This document shows positions 56,416 to 64,000 of a DNA stretch of 64,000 nt, piece by piece; position 1 is the stretch's first letter; every line of letters begins with the position of its first letter. The stretch is from Denitrificimonas caeni. Lineage in GTDB: Bacteria > Pseudomonadota > Gammaproteobacteria > Pseudomonadales > Pseudomonadaceae. The stretch is from contig NZ_CAJHOA010000003.1 in assembly GCF_905120345.1 (NCBI RefSeq), positions 372,001 through 436,000 of the forward strand, written 5' to 3'. The notes under the pieces were generated by a model. The model did no database searches, had not been told where the DNA came from, and saw only the letters and a list, made by a program, of their open reading frames with translations. Made by a program: the position numbers and the translations under genes.

Positions 56416-56900
56416 ATGCCCTAGAACAGAGCATGTATCAACTGTCCCATGTGTTTTTATACCCAGTATTACTGTTAATTATTTTATCTTTAACCTACGC
56501 GCTCTTTGCACTAGGCGCTTTTTTATGGGAAGCATGGCTACGCCAGCGAAAACGTTACACTTCAGTCTTACTCTCTTGGCAGGCAGAACATGGAGGAAGT
56601 AGCGATGACTTGGAACTGTTTATTTTAAAGCAATTGGAGTGGCTGCGTATTACCACGCGCAGTACCCCGATGCTGGGTTTAATTGCGACCATGATCCCCA
56701 TGGGCCCTGCAATGTTGGCGCTCACTGAAAGCAACATTGATGGCGTGGGTGAAAACCTTGTGGTGGCCTTTAGTGCAGTAATTTTAGCCTTATTGAGTGC
56801 CAGTATAAGCTTCTTTATTTTAACCATCCGCCGACGATGGTTGTTGCAAGAGTTACGCCAATTTGAATGCTTGTCACAGGAGTCAGCATGCGCTTTTTAG
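56412..56900 (+). CDS. MotA/TolQ/ExbB-type proton channel protein
   Basis: 162 residues with three membrane segments (about 14-38, 84-106 and 120-140). The third and second segments resemble the MotA/TolQ/ExbB core, with TPMLGLIATMIPMGPAM and NLVVAFSAVILALLSASISF. It overlaps the CobN-like gene by 4 bp and the DUF2149 gene by 13 bp. It likely powers the partner proteins with proton motive force, as a dedicated ExbB for this receptor or for the CobN-like protein. Confidence 0.85.
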   Translation: MNALEQSMYQLSHVFLYPVLLLIILSLTYALFALGAFLWEAWLRQRKRYTSVLLSWQAEHGGSSDDLELFILKQLEWLRITTRSTPMLGLIATMIPMGPAMLALTESNIDGVGENLVVAFSAVILALLSASISFFILTIRRRWLLQELRQFECLSQESACAF

Positions 56901-57196
56901 AGCTCGATGATGCCGAAGATCCGATTGTCTCAGTGGTGAACTTAGTCGATCTTTTTTTAGTTATTATTGGCATTTTAATGATCGTTATCGTCACCAACCC
57001 TCTGAATCCATTGAAGCAAGGGAATGTTGTGGTGGTTGAAAACCCTGGAGAAGCTGATATGCGCATCACTGTTAAAGAGGGTAAAGAAATTACTCAGTAT
57101 GAGTCGACAGGTGAAATTGGCCAGGGACAAGGAGCCAAAGCTGGAGTTACGTATAAAATGGATGACGGGCGTTTAATTTACGTGCCTGAATCATAA
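56888..57196 (+). CDS. DUF2149 protein, ExbD-like topology
   Basis: 102 residues from ATG 56888, chosen for ACAGGAG 6 nt upstream rather than the ATG at 56867. One membrane segment near the N-terminus (VVNLVDLFLVIIGILMIVIV) is preceded by acidic residues, with a soluble periplasmic domain after it: the topology of ExbD/TolR. Paired with the ExbB-like gene it likely forms the channel complex. Last gene of the operon. Confidence 0.8.
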   Translation: MRFLELDDAEDPIVSVVNLVDLFLVIIGILMIVIVTNPLNPLKQGNVVVVENPGEADMRITVKEGKEITQYESTGEIGQGQGAKAGVTYKMDDGRLIYVPES

Positions 57197-57772
57197 ATAT
57201 AGAATATTTGTTCGTATGACGCTGTTCAGTAAAATCGATTTAATTAGCGCATACGACACGAACTCCACTGATTCGGTGCTAACACATTTAAAACACAATC
57301 TAGCGTATTAGTGACAGTGATATCAGGTGCGCCATTATAATAAATTTTAGGCTTTTTATAGTCGCGCGGCGCACAAATCTGTGCCGAGCGCATTAGCCTC
57401 AGTATTCGATCACACCAGCATTTGAGAGCTGCCTGAGCAAGGTCAAGATTGATGTTGTGCTGATAGCTTGAGTTTACACACGCACAACCGGCGGGCGTCG
57501 CCGATGAACTATGAAAAGCAGTATTTTATGAATCTAAAAAGTGTCTGAGAAAGTCAGGCCTTATCAGTTGTCGTGATCGGTTGAATGCGCCTGTTTTCAA
57601 TGTAAACAAATGTGGTGTATATAAAACAAACATGTTTTTATTTACTCTTTTATAAGAGATGTTCGACCATACCGTTGTGCGCTATGCTTTATAAGAAGTA
57701 ATTGCAGCGGAAAGCCACTGACTTGCGCATACTTTTTTGAGCAGAATTTTATATTTCTAAAGGATATTAATA
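57197..57772. other. 576-bp intergenic region, no gene seen
   Basis: Lies between the metal operon and the cassette-like genes. I see no ORF with a ribosome site. GTTGTGC occurs at 57454-57460 and 57674-57680, one base from the GTTATGC of the attC-like sites downstream, so a recombination site may lie here, but no dyad supports it. The stretch 57600-57650 is AT-rich and promoter-like. Confidence 0.4.
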
Positions 57773-58009
57773 ATGGCATTCTCTGAGCCAGAAAAAGCTG
57801 CATTATTAAGTGTAAAAGGGGTTGGGCCTACTGTGATTAAGCGGTTTGAAGAAATAGGGATTGATTCCTTCAGTAAGTTATCAACTTATAATGCAAAAAA
57901 TATTGCCGAAATGGTGGCTTCAATGCTGAGGACTACCTGCTGGAAGAATAGTCCTCAAGCCTTGTTAGCTGTGGAGTCGGCTATTGAAAAAGCGAAGCAG
58001 GGCTTGTAA
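57773..58009 (+). CDS. small helix-hairpin-helix protein (78 aa), cassette gene
   Basis: Contains a helix-hairpin-helix motif LLSVKGVGPTVIKRFEEIG (residues 11-29), a non-specific DNA-binding unit, followed by two helices. AAAGGA lies 8 nt before the ATG. The gene is followed by an attC-like site, consistent with an integron cassette. A role in DNA binding is likely; nothing more specific can be said. Confidence 0.7.
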   Translation: MAFSEPEKAALLSVKGVGPTVIKRFEEIGIDSFSKLSTYNAKNIAEMVASMLRTTCWKNSPQALLAVESAIEKAKQGL

Positions 58010-58021
58010 TGGCTTGTGCTC

Positions 58022-58093
58022 ACATAATAAGCCATGGACCATTTTTGACGATCAAACGCTCGCAAGCGTGCACTCATACGCTAGGCGTTATGC
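58022..58093 (+). repeat. attC-like recombination site 1
   Basis: Begins with ACATAAT and ends with GTTATGC (58087-58093), about 72 bp, with an internal hairpin ACGCTCGCAAGCGT. Follows the HhH gene stop by 12 bp, as attC sites follow cassette genes. The left core is imperfect. Confidence 0.5.
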
Positions 58094-58118
58094 AGTATCG
58101 AGGATTTGAGGTTTATAT

Positions 58119-58328
58119 ATGAATAATGCTAAGGCGGATGCGGCACTCTATCTTTTAACAGGTCTCCTTCAGCGTCTGGAAGTTGATCGCCCAGGAATGC
58201 TTCAGGAAATGATTGAAGGTGTCTCAAGTGATCGTGCTTCACTTCGGGAAAATACCGAAAATAGACAACATATTGATAAAGTATTTGATGAGGCTATGGC
58301 ACTGCTAACTCGTGCCAACATTGCATAG
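58119..58328 (+). CDS. hypothetical cassette protein (69 aa)
   Basis: Unrecognised. Predicted all-helical soluble protein (ALYLLTGLLQRLEVDRPGML; HIDKVFDEAMALL). It lies between two attC-like sites, 25 bp after the first, and its stop falls inside the left end of the second: the usual form of a single-gene cassette. The ATG has only a weak ribosome site (GAGGTTTATAT). Confidence 0.6.
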   Translation: MNNAKADAALYLLTGLLQRLEVDRPGMLQEMIEGVSSDRASLRENTENRQHIDKVFDEAMALLTRANIA

Positions 58329-58392
58329 TCAGTCGCACAGTACGCGGCCGTCGAACACTATTGGCGTCACGCCGCGATGGTTGGCGTTATGC
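58323..58392 (+). repeat. attC-like recombination site 2
   Basis: From GCATAGT (two mismatches to the inverse core GCATAAC) to GTTATGC (58386-58392), 70 bp, preceded by GGC as in site 1. Internal dyad GGCGTCACGCCG. Confidence 0.5.
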
Positions 58393-58415
58393 GCATAAAT
58401 CGTACAAGGTGAGTT

Positions 58416-58754
58416 ATGGAATATATTGATTGGAGCGACTTTCAGAAAGTCGATATTCGTGTTGGAACCATCGTCGATATTGAGGATTTTCCAGAGGCTC
58501 GGCGGCCTGCATACAAGCTAAAGGTGGACTTCGGGCATGAGCTGGGTATTAAAAAATCTAGTGCCCAGATTACAGCTCTATATACAAAAGAAGAGCTGCT
58601 CGGTAAGCAGGTGCTAGCAGTAGTAAATTTCCCGCCAAAACAGATTGGCCCCATTATGTCTGAGTGTTTAGTTACTGGTCTGCACCGCCCTGATGGTTCT
58701 GTAGTGCTATCAGCTGTTGATATGGAACTACCTAATGGAACAAGGTTGGCATAA
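58416..58754 (+). CDS. csaA: CsaA-type tRNA-binding-domain protein
   Basis: 112 residues forming a complete CsaA/EMAP-II-type OB fold: VDIRVGTIVDIEDFPEARRP at the start, IKKSSAQITALY and GPIMSECLVTGL towards the end. CsaA dimers bind tRNA and have been linked to chaperone activity in Bacillus; the cellular role in proteobacteria is unclear. It lies in a cassette-like unit between two attC-like sites, with AAGGTGAG 4 nt before the ATG. Confidence 0.88.
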   Translation: MEYIDWSDFQKVDIRVGTIVDIEDFPEARRPAYKLKVDFGHELGIKKSSAQITALYTKEELLGKQVLAVVNFPPKQIGPIMSECLVTGLHRPDGSVVLSAVDMELPNGTRLA

Positions 58755-58835
58755 CAAGTTCTAAATGGTTTCGACTGGAAAAAAGTCTGACTTCCACCGG
58801 ATTCACTAACGCTTGCGGTATAACGAGTGTTATGC
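58749..58835 (+). repeat. attC-like recombination site 3 (best)
   Basis: GCATAAC (58749-58755) and its exact complement GTTATGC (58829-58835) bound an 87-bp segment that starts at the csaA stop. Perfect inverted outer cores and size fit integron attC sites. Confidence 0.6.
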
Positions 58836-58898
58836 AAATGAGCAACTGGCCTCGGCATGAATGCCGTTCCAGCTGTTCAAGTCGGTTGGTAATGCCGC

Positions 58899-59381
58899 TT
58901 AAAACCATCGCTTCGGATATTGTTTCCCAGAAATAACTCTATGGTATAGCACCCCAAACACCACAATCAGAATAGCTCCTGCCGCAACAGGCATCAATAG
59001 GAAATCCCAGTGTTCACCCGCGAGCATAACAACTAGAGGATTGGCCCCTGCTGGGGGGTGAGTGGTATTGGTTAGCATCATCAAGCTTACCGCTAGCCCT
59101 ACTGCCAACCCTAAAGTCCAAGGGGTAACGCCCACCAAGGTTGCCACGGAAAGCCCAATCGCAGTGGTTAACAGATGTCCCACGATAATATTTCTTGGCT
59201 GTGCTAATGGACTTTCGGGCAACCCAAAAAGAATCACCATGGTCGCGCCAAAGGGAGCCATTAACCAGACGGAGGACTGAACTGCGCTACCTAAGCTGCT
59301 TAGAGCGGTAATACACAGCATTGCCCCAAAGCCTGCTAACAAAGGGACAAAATGACGTGAAGTGATCAAACGTTGATACAT
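58899..59381 (-). CDS. HPP-family integral membrane protein
   Basis: 160 residues with four membrane segments and the HPP motif in TNTTHPPAGANPL (about residue 105-117). HPP proteins are membrane proteins of unsettled function; a plant and cyanobacterial member transports nitrite. It is divergent from a TetR gene, with two operator-like dyads 17 and 40 bp before its start, so it is the probable target of that repressor. Confidence 0.85.
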   Translation of the reverse strand: MYQRLITSRHFVPLLAGFGAMLCITALSSLGSAVQSSVWLMAPFGATMVILFGLPESPLAQPRNIIVGHLLTTAIGLSVATLVGVTPWTLGLAVGLAVSLMMLTNTTHPPAGANPLVVMLAGEHWDFLLMPVAAGAILIVVFGVLYHRVISGKQYPKRWF

Positions 59382-59397
59382 AAGGTTATATCTCGCA

Positions 59398-59415
59398 GTA
59401 GACAGAGTGGTCTAC
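59398..59415. promoter_or_regulatory. TetR-type operator dyad A
   Basis: GTAGAC-AGAGTG-GTCTAC, an 18-bp perfect inverted repeat in its arms, 17 bp upstream of the HPP gene. Similar in form to the TAGAC-N-GTCTA boxes of NemR-like repressors. Confidence 0.65.
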
Positions 59416-59420
59416 CATGA

Positions 59421-59436
59421 TAGACAGACTGTTCTA
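59421..59436. promoter_or_regulatory. TetR-type operator dyad B
   Basis: TAGACAGACTGTTCTA, a second inverted repeat 5 bp after dyad A, 45 bp before the TetR gene start. Confidence 0.6.
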
Positions 59437-59480
59437 CCTGTGTCAAGATTCAGCTATATGGTCAAGATGTGTGGATAGTT

Positions 59481-60062
59481 ATGGATAAGAAAGAGTTGCT
59501 AGTTCGTACCGCCTTTAAATTATTCTATATTCACGGCATCCACGCTGTGGGTGTGAATCTAGTGTTGGCAGAGTCCGGTATAGCCAAAAGAACGCTTTAC
59601 CATCACTTCCCCAGCAAGGAGCATCTAATAGAAGCGGCAGTTCGTCATCGCGATCGTAGTTACCATGCATGGCTTGTATCTAGACTAGACGCTGTGCCTG
59701 CTGGCAAGCCCGCTTTACTAGAATTATTTAATGCCTTGAATGATTGGTTTCACAGTCGGGTGCCAGATCTCGACCACTTCAACGGTTGCTTCTTCATCAA
59801 TGCTAGCGCTGAATTCGGTGACCGAGACAATGCTATCCATCAGGCTTGTGCTGAACACAAAGCTGGTATATCGGCGCTGATTCGAAAGCATGTTGACGAA
59901 TTATCCCTTCCAGATGGAATAATAGTGGAGATTACAAACTTGGTTGTTCTACTTAAGGAAGGATCAATATCGCTGGCTCATGTTCAGGGAAATCTTGACG
60001 CAGCGTTGGAAGCTAAAGCAATACTGGAGAGTGTTTTACAAGGCCGTATTGCTGATAAGTAA
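59481..60062 (+). CDS. TetR/AcrR-family transcriptional regulator
   Basis: 193 residues from ATG 59481 (an in-frame GTG at 59469 is possible). The N-terminal HTH is standard: TAFKLFYIHGIHAVGVNLV and IAKRTLYHHFPSKEHLIEAAV (split across about residues 10-50). The C-terminal ligand domain carries a Cys in NGCFFINASAEF, a pattern of the NemR/YxaF-like subgroup. It probably represses the divergent HPP gene and itself through the two dyads. Inducer unknown. Confidence 0.88.
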   Translation: MDKKELLVRTAFKLFYIHGIHAVGVNLVLAESGIAKRTLYHHFPSKEHLIEAAVRHRDRSYHAWLVSRLDAVPAGKPALLELFNALNDWFHSRVPDLDHFNGCFFINASAEFGDRDNAIHQACAEHKAGISALIRKHVDELSLPDGIIVEITNLVVLLKEGSISLAHVQGNLDAALEAKAILESVLQGRIADK

Positions 60063-60154
60063 GTTGGAAGGAGGCTTCAGGAAAGGCGTAGCCAATTGAG
60101 AACAGCCTCAACCTTCATGCAAGCGTATCGGGCAACGGAAGGGAGTCTAGCATT

Positions 60155-60229
60155 GCATAACAACACCGACTACACGGGTGCTCTTCACCCGGCTTTGCTC
60201 TGTAAAGGCCAGAGGGTCATCTGTTGAGC
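60155..60229 (+). repeat. possible degenerate attC-like site 4
   Basis: GCATAAC (60155-60161) and GTTGAGC (60223-60229, fits GTTRRRY) bound 75 bp after the TetR gene. If real, the HPP-TetR pair would be a two-gene cassette. Cores pair at only 5 of 7 positions. Confidence 0.3.
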
Positions 60230-60286
60230 GGTATTGATGCTTGATACGATATAGACTGTAGCTCCATCAAGACACAGAGCATTCAA

Positions 60287-61771
60287 CTAATCCATATTAT
60301 CTATAAATATCTTTTTTATTACGCGTATAGCAAGCTCCATTTCACGTTCTGTATAGGCTGCAAACCCAAGTAGAAATCCTGTCTGCGTCGGTGTGGTGAT
60401 GTACAGACTAGACAAGCCCGTTAGTGCAATTCCTTTTTGTTTGGCGTGCTCTATAACCACTTTCTCACTGATTCCGCATATCAGTACACAGGGCATTTGC
60501 ATGCCACCTAAAGGTGGTAGTGGTTCAAGAAAATCTTTAAGGTGCGCACGCACGAGCTGTTCAAGTGTTATTAAGCGTTTGGCATAGACTTGACGCATTT
60601 GCCGAATATAGGCTCCGAAGTGACCATTCTCAATAAAACGAGCCAAGGTTAGCTGGGAGATTGCCGCCGTATGCCCATCTTGCAATGTTCTTGCAGTGGT
60701 CATCGGGGCGACGAGTTGTGTTGGTAAAATCATGTAGCCAATGCGTACACCAGGAAAGACAGACTTGGTAAAGGTACCGATATAAATGGTGCGCTGGTAA
60801 GGGTCTAAACCTTGCACGCAAGCGGTTGGTTTTCCCGCGTAATGAAACTCACTGTCATAATCATCTTCAATGATCCAAGCTTGATTGTGTTCAGCCCACT
60901 CAATTAATTCTAAGCGACGCTCAAGCGATAATGTCGCGCCTGTAGGGTATTGGTGCGAGGGTGTTAAAGACACTGCTTTTACTGGCGTGGGGTGCTGTTT
61001 TAATAGGTCAACACGTATGCCGTGCTGATCTACCGGAATAGGCACAGGGATCAGCCCAGCTGCCTTAAAAGCTTTACGAGCACCTTGATACATAGGGTTT
61101 TCAGTAAAAATATGATCACCTGCATCTAATAAAAGATGTGCACATAGGGCGATGGCTTGTTGCGAGCTGGTTAAAATTAAAATCCGTTCTGCTGTTGCAT
61201 GAGCGCCACGTTCTAAATTCACATAGTGAGCAATGGCATGCCGCAGTTCTTTAGTGCCTTGCGGATCGCTGTGCTGTAATGCTTTAAATTGATACTCTCG
61301 AATCACTTGTCGCCCTAGACGCTCCCACAGCGGCAGTGGGAATAGGTGTGTTTCAGGGATGCCCGGAGCAAACGGGCGTGGTGTTAATGCCTCTCTAACC
61401 CCTTTATTGTTGAGCATACCTTGCCCGCGTTTGCTTAACTGAATGACTGGCTGTTCTTTAGGTTGTGTAGCGATTTTGCACTTGGGTTTATGCAGTTGCG
61501 GTACCTCTGCTACAAAGCTGCCGCTGCCAACTTGGCGTTCAATATAGCCCTCTGCATGCAATAAACTGTAGGCATTTTCGACCGTATCACGTGAGACATT
61601 AAGCGACAGAGCTAACGCACGAGAAGCGGGTAAGGGATTACTTGCTGGCAATGCGCCATCCAGTATTAGCTGACGTAGTGCCCGCTGAATGCGCAAATAC
61701 AACGGGTACTTTGCATAGGAGGGATGCAACAGCGCTGCTTTGACGGACTCCAGCTGTGAGTGCTTAAACAA
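60287..61771 (-). CDS. MocR/PdxR-type regulator (GntR HTH plus aminotransferase-like domain)
   Basis: 494 residues. The first 80 form a GntR winged helix (LPASRALALSLNVSRDTVEN), then a class I aminotransferase-fold domain with the PLP lysine in TFTKSVFPG and DYDSEFHY before it. Such regulators bind PLP-derived ligands and control genes for PLP, GABA, taurine or other amines. It is divergent from the BenE-family transporter gene with 168 bp between, so that gene and perhaps the argD-type gene after it are candidate targets. Confidence 0.9.
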   Translation of the reverse strand: MFKHSQLESVKAALLHPSYAKYPLYLRIQRALRQLILDGALPASNPLPASRALALSLNVSRDTVENAYSLLHAEGYIERQVGSGSFVAEVPQLHKPKCKIATQPKEQPVIQLSKRGQGMLNNKGVREALTPRPFAPGIPETHLFPLPLWERLGRQVIREYQFKALQHSDPQGTKELRHAIAHYVNLERGAHATAERILILTSSQQAIALCAHLLLDAGDHIFTENPMYQGARKAFKAAGLIPVPIPVDQHGIRVDLLKQHPTPVKAVSLTPSHQYPTGATLSLERRLELIEWAEHNQAWIIEDDYDSEFHYAGKPTACVQGLDPYQRTIYIGTFTKSVFPGVRIGYMILPTQLVAPMTTARTLQDGHTAAISQLTLARFIENGHFGAYIRQMRQVYAKRLITLEQLVRAHLKDFLEPLPPLGGMQMPCVLICGISEKVVIEHAKQKGIALTGLSSLYITTPTQTGFLLGFAAYTEREMELAIRVIKKIFIDNMD

Positions 61772-61939
61772 ATGGTATGCCTATCATCTATTAAATGGAT
61801 GGTCACATCATGCCAAACTATGCGTATAAAACAACTCTTCTTCGCGCGACTTGCGCGATTTAATGGTGGTGCCTTCTGAGCGTCTTAGCACGGATATGCT
61901 GAATGTTTAAAGGCTAAATGCCGTTTAATAGGATGAGTT

Positions 61940-63142
61940 GTGAGTACATCAGTAGTGAAAAAAAACAAACTTACGGATTACTGGAACCCAGTAATTGCTG
62001 GACTGGTTTCTGTCTTGGTCAATTACGGTGGGACCTTTATTTTGGTTTTCCAAGCCGCTCATATTGCTGGCTTAAGCCCAGAGTTAACCGCTTCTTGGGT
62101 TTGGTCAATTTCAATTGGTGTTGGGATTACTGGGATTGTATTAAGTTGGCGCTACCGCGAACCCATTATCACTGCATGGTCTACCCCAGCCGCGGCATTC
62201 TTGGTTGTCGCTTTAGCCTCAACGCCTTATGAACAGGCGATTGGTGCTTACCTTATTTCCGCTTTGGCTTTTCTTATCCTTGGTCTTTCAGGTTATTTTG
62301 AAAAAGTGATTCGACTGATTCCGTCGAGTATTGCCTCGGGTTTATTAGCAGGGATTCTCTTGCAGTTTGGCATTAATGCGTTCTCTGGGATGACGCTTGA
62401 ACCTGTTCTGGCAACTTGCTTAATTGTTGCTTATTTACTCCTTAAACGTGTGACTGCACGGTATGCAGTGGTTGGTATTTTAGCTCTGGGCTTAATACTT
62501 CTACTTCTTCAAAATCGTGTAGATTTTTCTGGAGTTGAGTTGCAGTTTGCCGTTCCTATATTCACAACGCCATCGTTCTCATGGCATGCATTGTTGAGTG
62601 TCGCGCTGCCGTTGTTTTTGATTACTTTAACCGGTCAGTACATGCCAGGCATGTTAGTGCTCCGCAACGATGGCTTTAAAACCAGTGCCAACCCCATTGT
62701 TGCTCTAACAGGGCTCGGCTCGTTGCTTATGGCTCCTTTTGGTTCACACGCTTTTAATATTGCCGCCATTACTGCTGCGATCTGCACAGGTAAAGAGGCG
62801 CATGAGGAACCTTCAAAACGTTGGATCGCAGGTATTGCAGCGGGTGTGTTCTATATTTTGGTGGGGTTATTCGGCGTCACTTTAGCAGCTGTGTTTATGG
62901 CGTTACCCAGCACCTTTATTACCACGCTAGCAGGACTGGCCCTGTTAGGTACGATTGGCGGCAGCCTCACCAGTGCATTGTCAGACGGCACAACGCGTGA
63001 AGCTGCGCTGATCACTTTTTTGGCTTCGGCTTCTAATATTCAACTGCTGGGAATTGGCGGGGCTTTCTGGGGCTTGTTAATTGGGCTGATCGCCTATGCC
63101 GTATTGAATGGGCGAGTATTCGATCGTCTATATAAAAAATAA
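61940..63142 (+). CDS. benE: BenE-family (benzoate/H+ symporter-like) membrane transporter
   Basis: 400 residues, 12 predicted membrane segments, GTG start with AGGATGAG 6 nt upstream. The protein matches the BenE family in the N-terminal VSVLVNYGGTFILVFQAA and the C-terminal segments PFGSHAFNIAAITAAIC and LSDGTTREAALITFL. BenE was named for benzoate uptake, but many members have no known substrate and no benzoate genes are here. Followed 66 bp later by an ArgD-type aminotransferase, and divergent from the MocR regulator, it may carry an amine or amino-acid-related compound instead. Confidence 0.85.
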   Translation: MSTSVVKKNKLTDYWNPVIAGLVSVLVNYGGTFILVFQAAHIAGLSPELTASWVWSISIGVGITGIVLSWRYREPIITAWSTPAAAFLVVALASTPYEQAIGAYLISALAFLILGLSGYFEKVIRLIPSSIASGLLAGILLQFGINAFSGMTLEPVLATCLIVAYLLLKRVTARYAVVGILALGLILLLLQNRVDFSGVELQFAVPIFTTPSFSWHALLSVALPLFLITLTGQYMPGMLVLRNDGFKTSANPIVALTGLGSLLMAPFGSHAFNIAAITAAICTGKEAHEEPSKRWIAGIAAGVFYILVGLFGVTLAAVFMALPSTFITTLAGLALLGTIGGSLTSALSDGTTREAALITFLASASNIQLLGIGGAFWGLLIGLIAYAVLNGRVFDRLYKK

Positions 63143-63208
63143 AACCATGGCAGTCAATCGTGCAAAGAGTAAATAAATAGCCGTTTAATGTCCAGTGGAG
63201 CAAAAACA

Positions 63209-64000
63209 ATGAACGCAAAGCAAAGCTATTTAATGCCTACCTATACCCGTCAGAATGTTTCTTTTGTTAGGGGTGAAGGTGCTCGACTTTGGGATGAGCA
63301 GGGGCGAGAGTATTTGGATGCTATTGCTGGCGTTGCTGTAACAAATTTAGGTCATGCGAATCCTGAAATTACAGCGGTCATTAGCCAGCAAGCCAGTTTA
63401 TTACTGCACACATCGAATATGTTTGGCATTCCTTGGCAAGAGCAATTAGCGCAAAAGCTCTGTTCTTTGGCGGGTATGGAGCGCGCTTTTTTTTGTAATT
63501 CAGGTGCTGAAGCGAATGAGGCAGCCTTGAAAATAGCACGCTTACATGCCCGTGTAAGAAACATTGCTAACCCACAGATTGTGGTAATGAGTAATAGTTT
63601 TCATGGGCGTACTTTAGCAACCTTAGCCGCAACTGATAATCGAAACGTGCAGCAAGGATTCGAGCCGCTGATGGGAGGTTTTATTCGTGTGCCTTATAAC
63701 GAAATAGAAGCCTTGAGAGATCTTGTTTCTAACAAGTCCATTGTCGCGGTGTTATTAGAGCCAGTGCAAGGGGAGGGAGGGGTTCATTGTGCGTCACCAA
63801 CTTACCTGTCTGCTGTACGTCAATTGTGCGATAAGCAGGATTGGTTGCTGATGATGGATGAAGTGCAAACAGGCATGGGCCGTACAGGCCAATGGTTTGG
63901 CTTTCAGCATGCGGACATAACTCCAGATGTGATTACTCTAGCGAAAGGTTTAGGTAATGGTTTTCCTATAGGTGCTTGTTTGGCTCAGGGCAAAGCAGCA
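63209..64000 (+). CDS. argD: acetylornithine/succinylornithine aminotransferase family (ArgD), partial
   Basis: PLP-dependent class III aminotransferase; 264 codons lie in the window and the gene continues past the right edge. Motifs: [57 protein letters not shown] and the PLP lysine 246 in [17 protein letters not shown] 63209 has GTGGAG 8 nt upstream. ArgD acts in arginine synthesis; relatives act in arginine or other omega-amine catabolism, and the MocR-BenE context leaves that open. Confidence 0.9.
   Translation, partial: MNAKQSYLMPTYTRQNVSFVRGEGARLWDEQGREYLDAIAGVAVTNLGHANPEITAVISQQASLLLHTSNMFGIPWQEQLAQKLCSLAGMERAFFCNSGAEANEAALKIARLHARVRNIANPQIVVMSNSFHGRTLATLAATDNRNVQQGFEPLMGGFIRVPYNEIEALRDLVSNKSIVAVLLEPVQGEGGVHCASPTYLSAVRQLCDKQDWLLMMDEVQTGMGRTGQWFGFQHADITPDVITLAKGLGNGFPIGACLAQGKAA

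Overview
The window reads as chromosome of a gammaproteobacterium, most likely a Pseudomonadales/Pseudomonas-like organism of moderate GC. This is inferred from protein style and from a TonB receptor/CobN-like/ExbB-like/DUF2149 operon that I know from pseudomonads; it is not proven by any marker gene here.

Region 1 (1-27.1 kb) is a steroid-type catabolic cluster. It encodes meta-cleavage enzymes (HsaF/DmpG aldolase, acylating acetaldehyde dehydrogenase, hydratase, HsaD-type C-C hydrolase), an HsaA-type flavin-dependent hydroxylase with a reductase carrying a MarR-like tail, and a KstD-type 3-ketosteroid dehydrogenase. It also encodes a KshB-type reductase, two short-chain dehydrogenases resembling 7alpha- and 3beta/17beta-hydroxysteroid dehydrogenases, a paired acyl-CoA dehydrogenase set, two acyl-CoA ligases, an old-yellow-enzyme/FadH-type reductase, an MFS transporter, a DUF1302 barrel with a DUF1329 partner, a chemoreceptor and an aldehyde dehydrogenase. 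The extradiol dioxygenase (HsaC) and the KshA oxygenase are not in the window. A 16-bp dyad close to TCGTCY-N4-RGACGA recurs in five intergenic regions of this cluster (seven copies) and looks like the operator of one regulon.

Region 2 (27.1-50.4 kb) is an inserted defence island. It starts where a metallo-beta-lactamase-fold gene is cut short. An 1804-residue protein with two tandem tyrosine-recombinase catalytic regions comes first. Next come an unknown gene, a full type I restriction-modification system (hsdR, hsdM, hsdS), a small secreted protein, a two-gene GHKL-ATPase plus phosphoribosyltransferase-like module, and a three-gene winged-helix / SMC-like ATPase / PD-(D/E)xK nuclease module. 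The right end holds decayed IS3 and IS66 copies. The GHKL-PRTase pair and the double recombinase are the best candidates for something undescribed.

Region 3 (50.5-57.2 kb) is a tightly coupled operon: TonB receptor, periplasmic membrane-anchored CobN-like protein, ExbB/TolQ-like channel and DUF2149 protein. A Zur-like box lies in front, so zinc uptake is the likely role rather than cobalamin synthesis.

Region 4 (57.2-60.3 kb) looks like integron gene cassettes without an integrase: small genes (HhH protein, 69-residue protein, CsaA) each followed by an attC-like site ending in GTTATGC, then a divergent HPP membrane protein/TetR pair with operator dyads.

Region 5 (60.3-64 kb) holds a MocR/PdxR-type regulator divergent from a BenE-family transporter, followed by the first 264 codons of an argD-type aminotransferase. 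I saw no tRNA, rRNA or CRISPR array.
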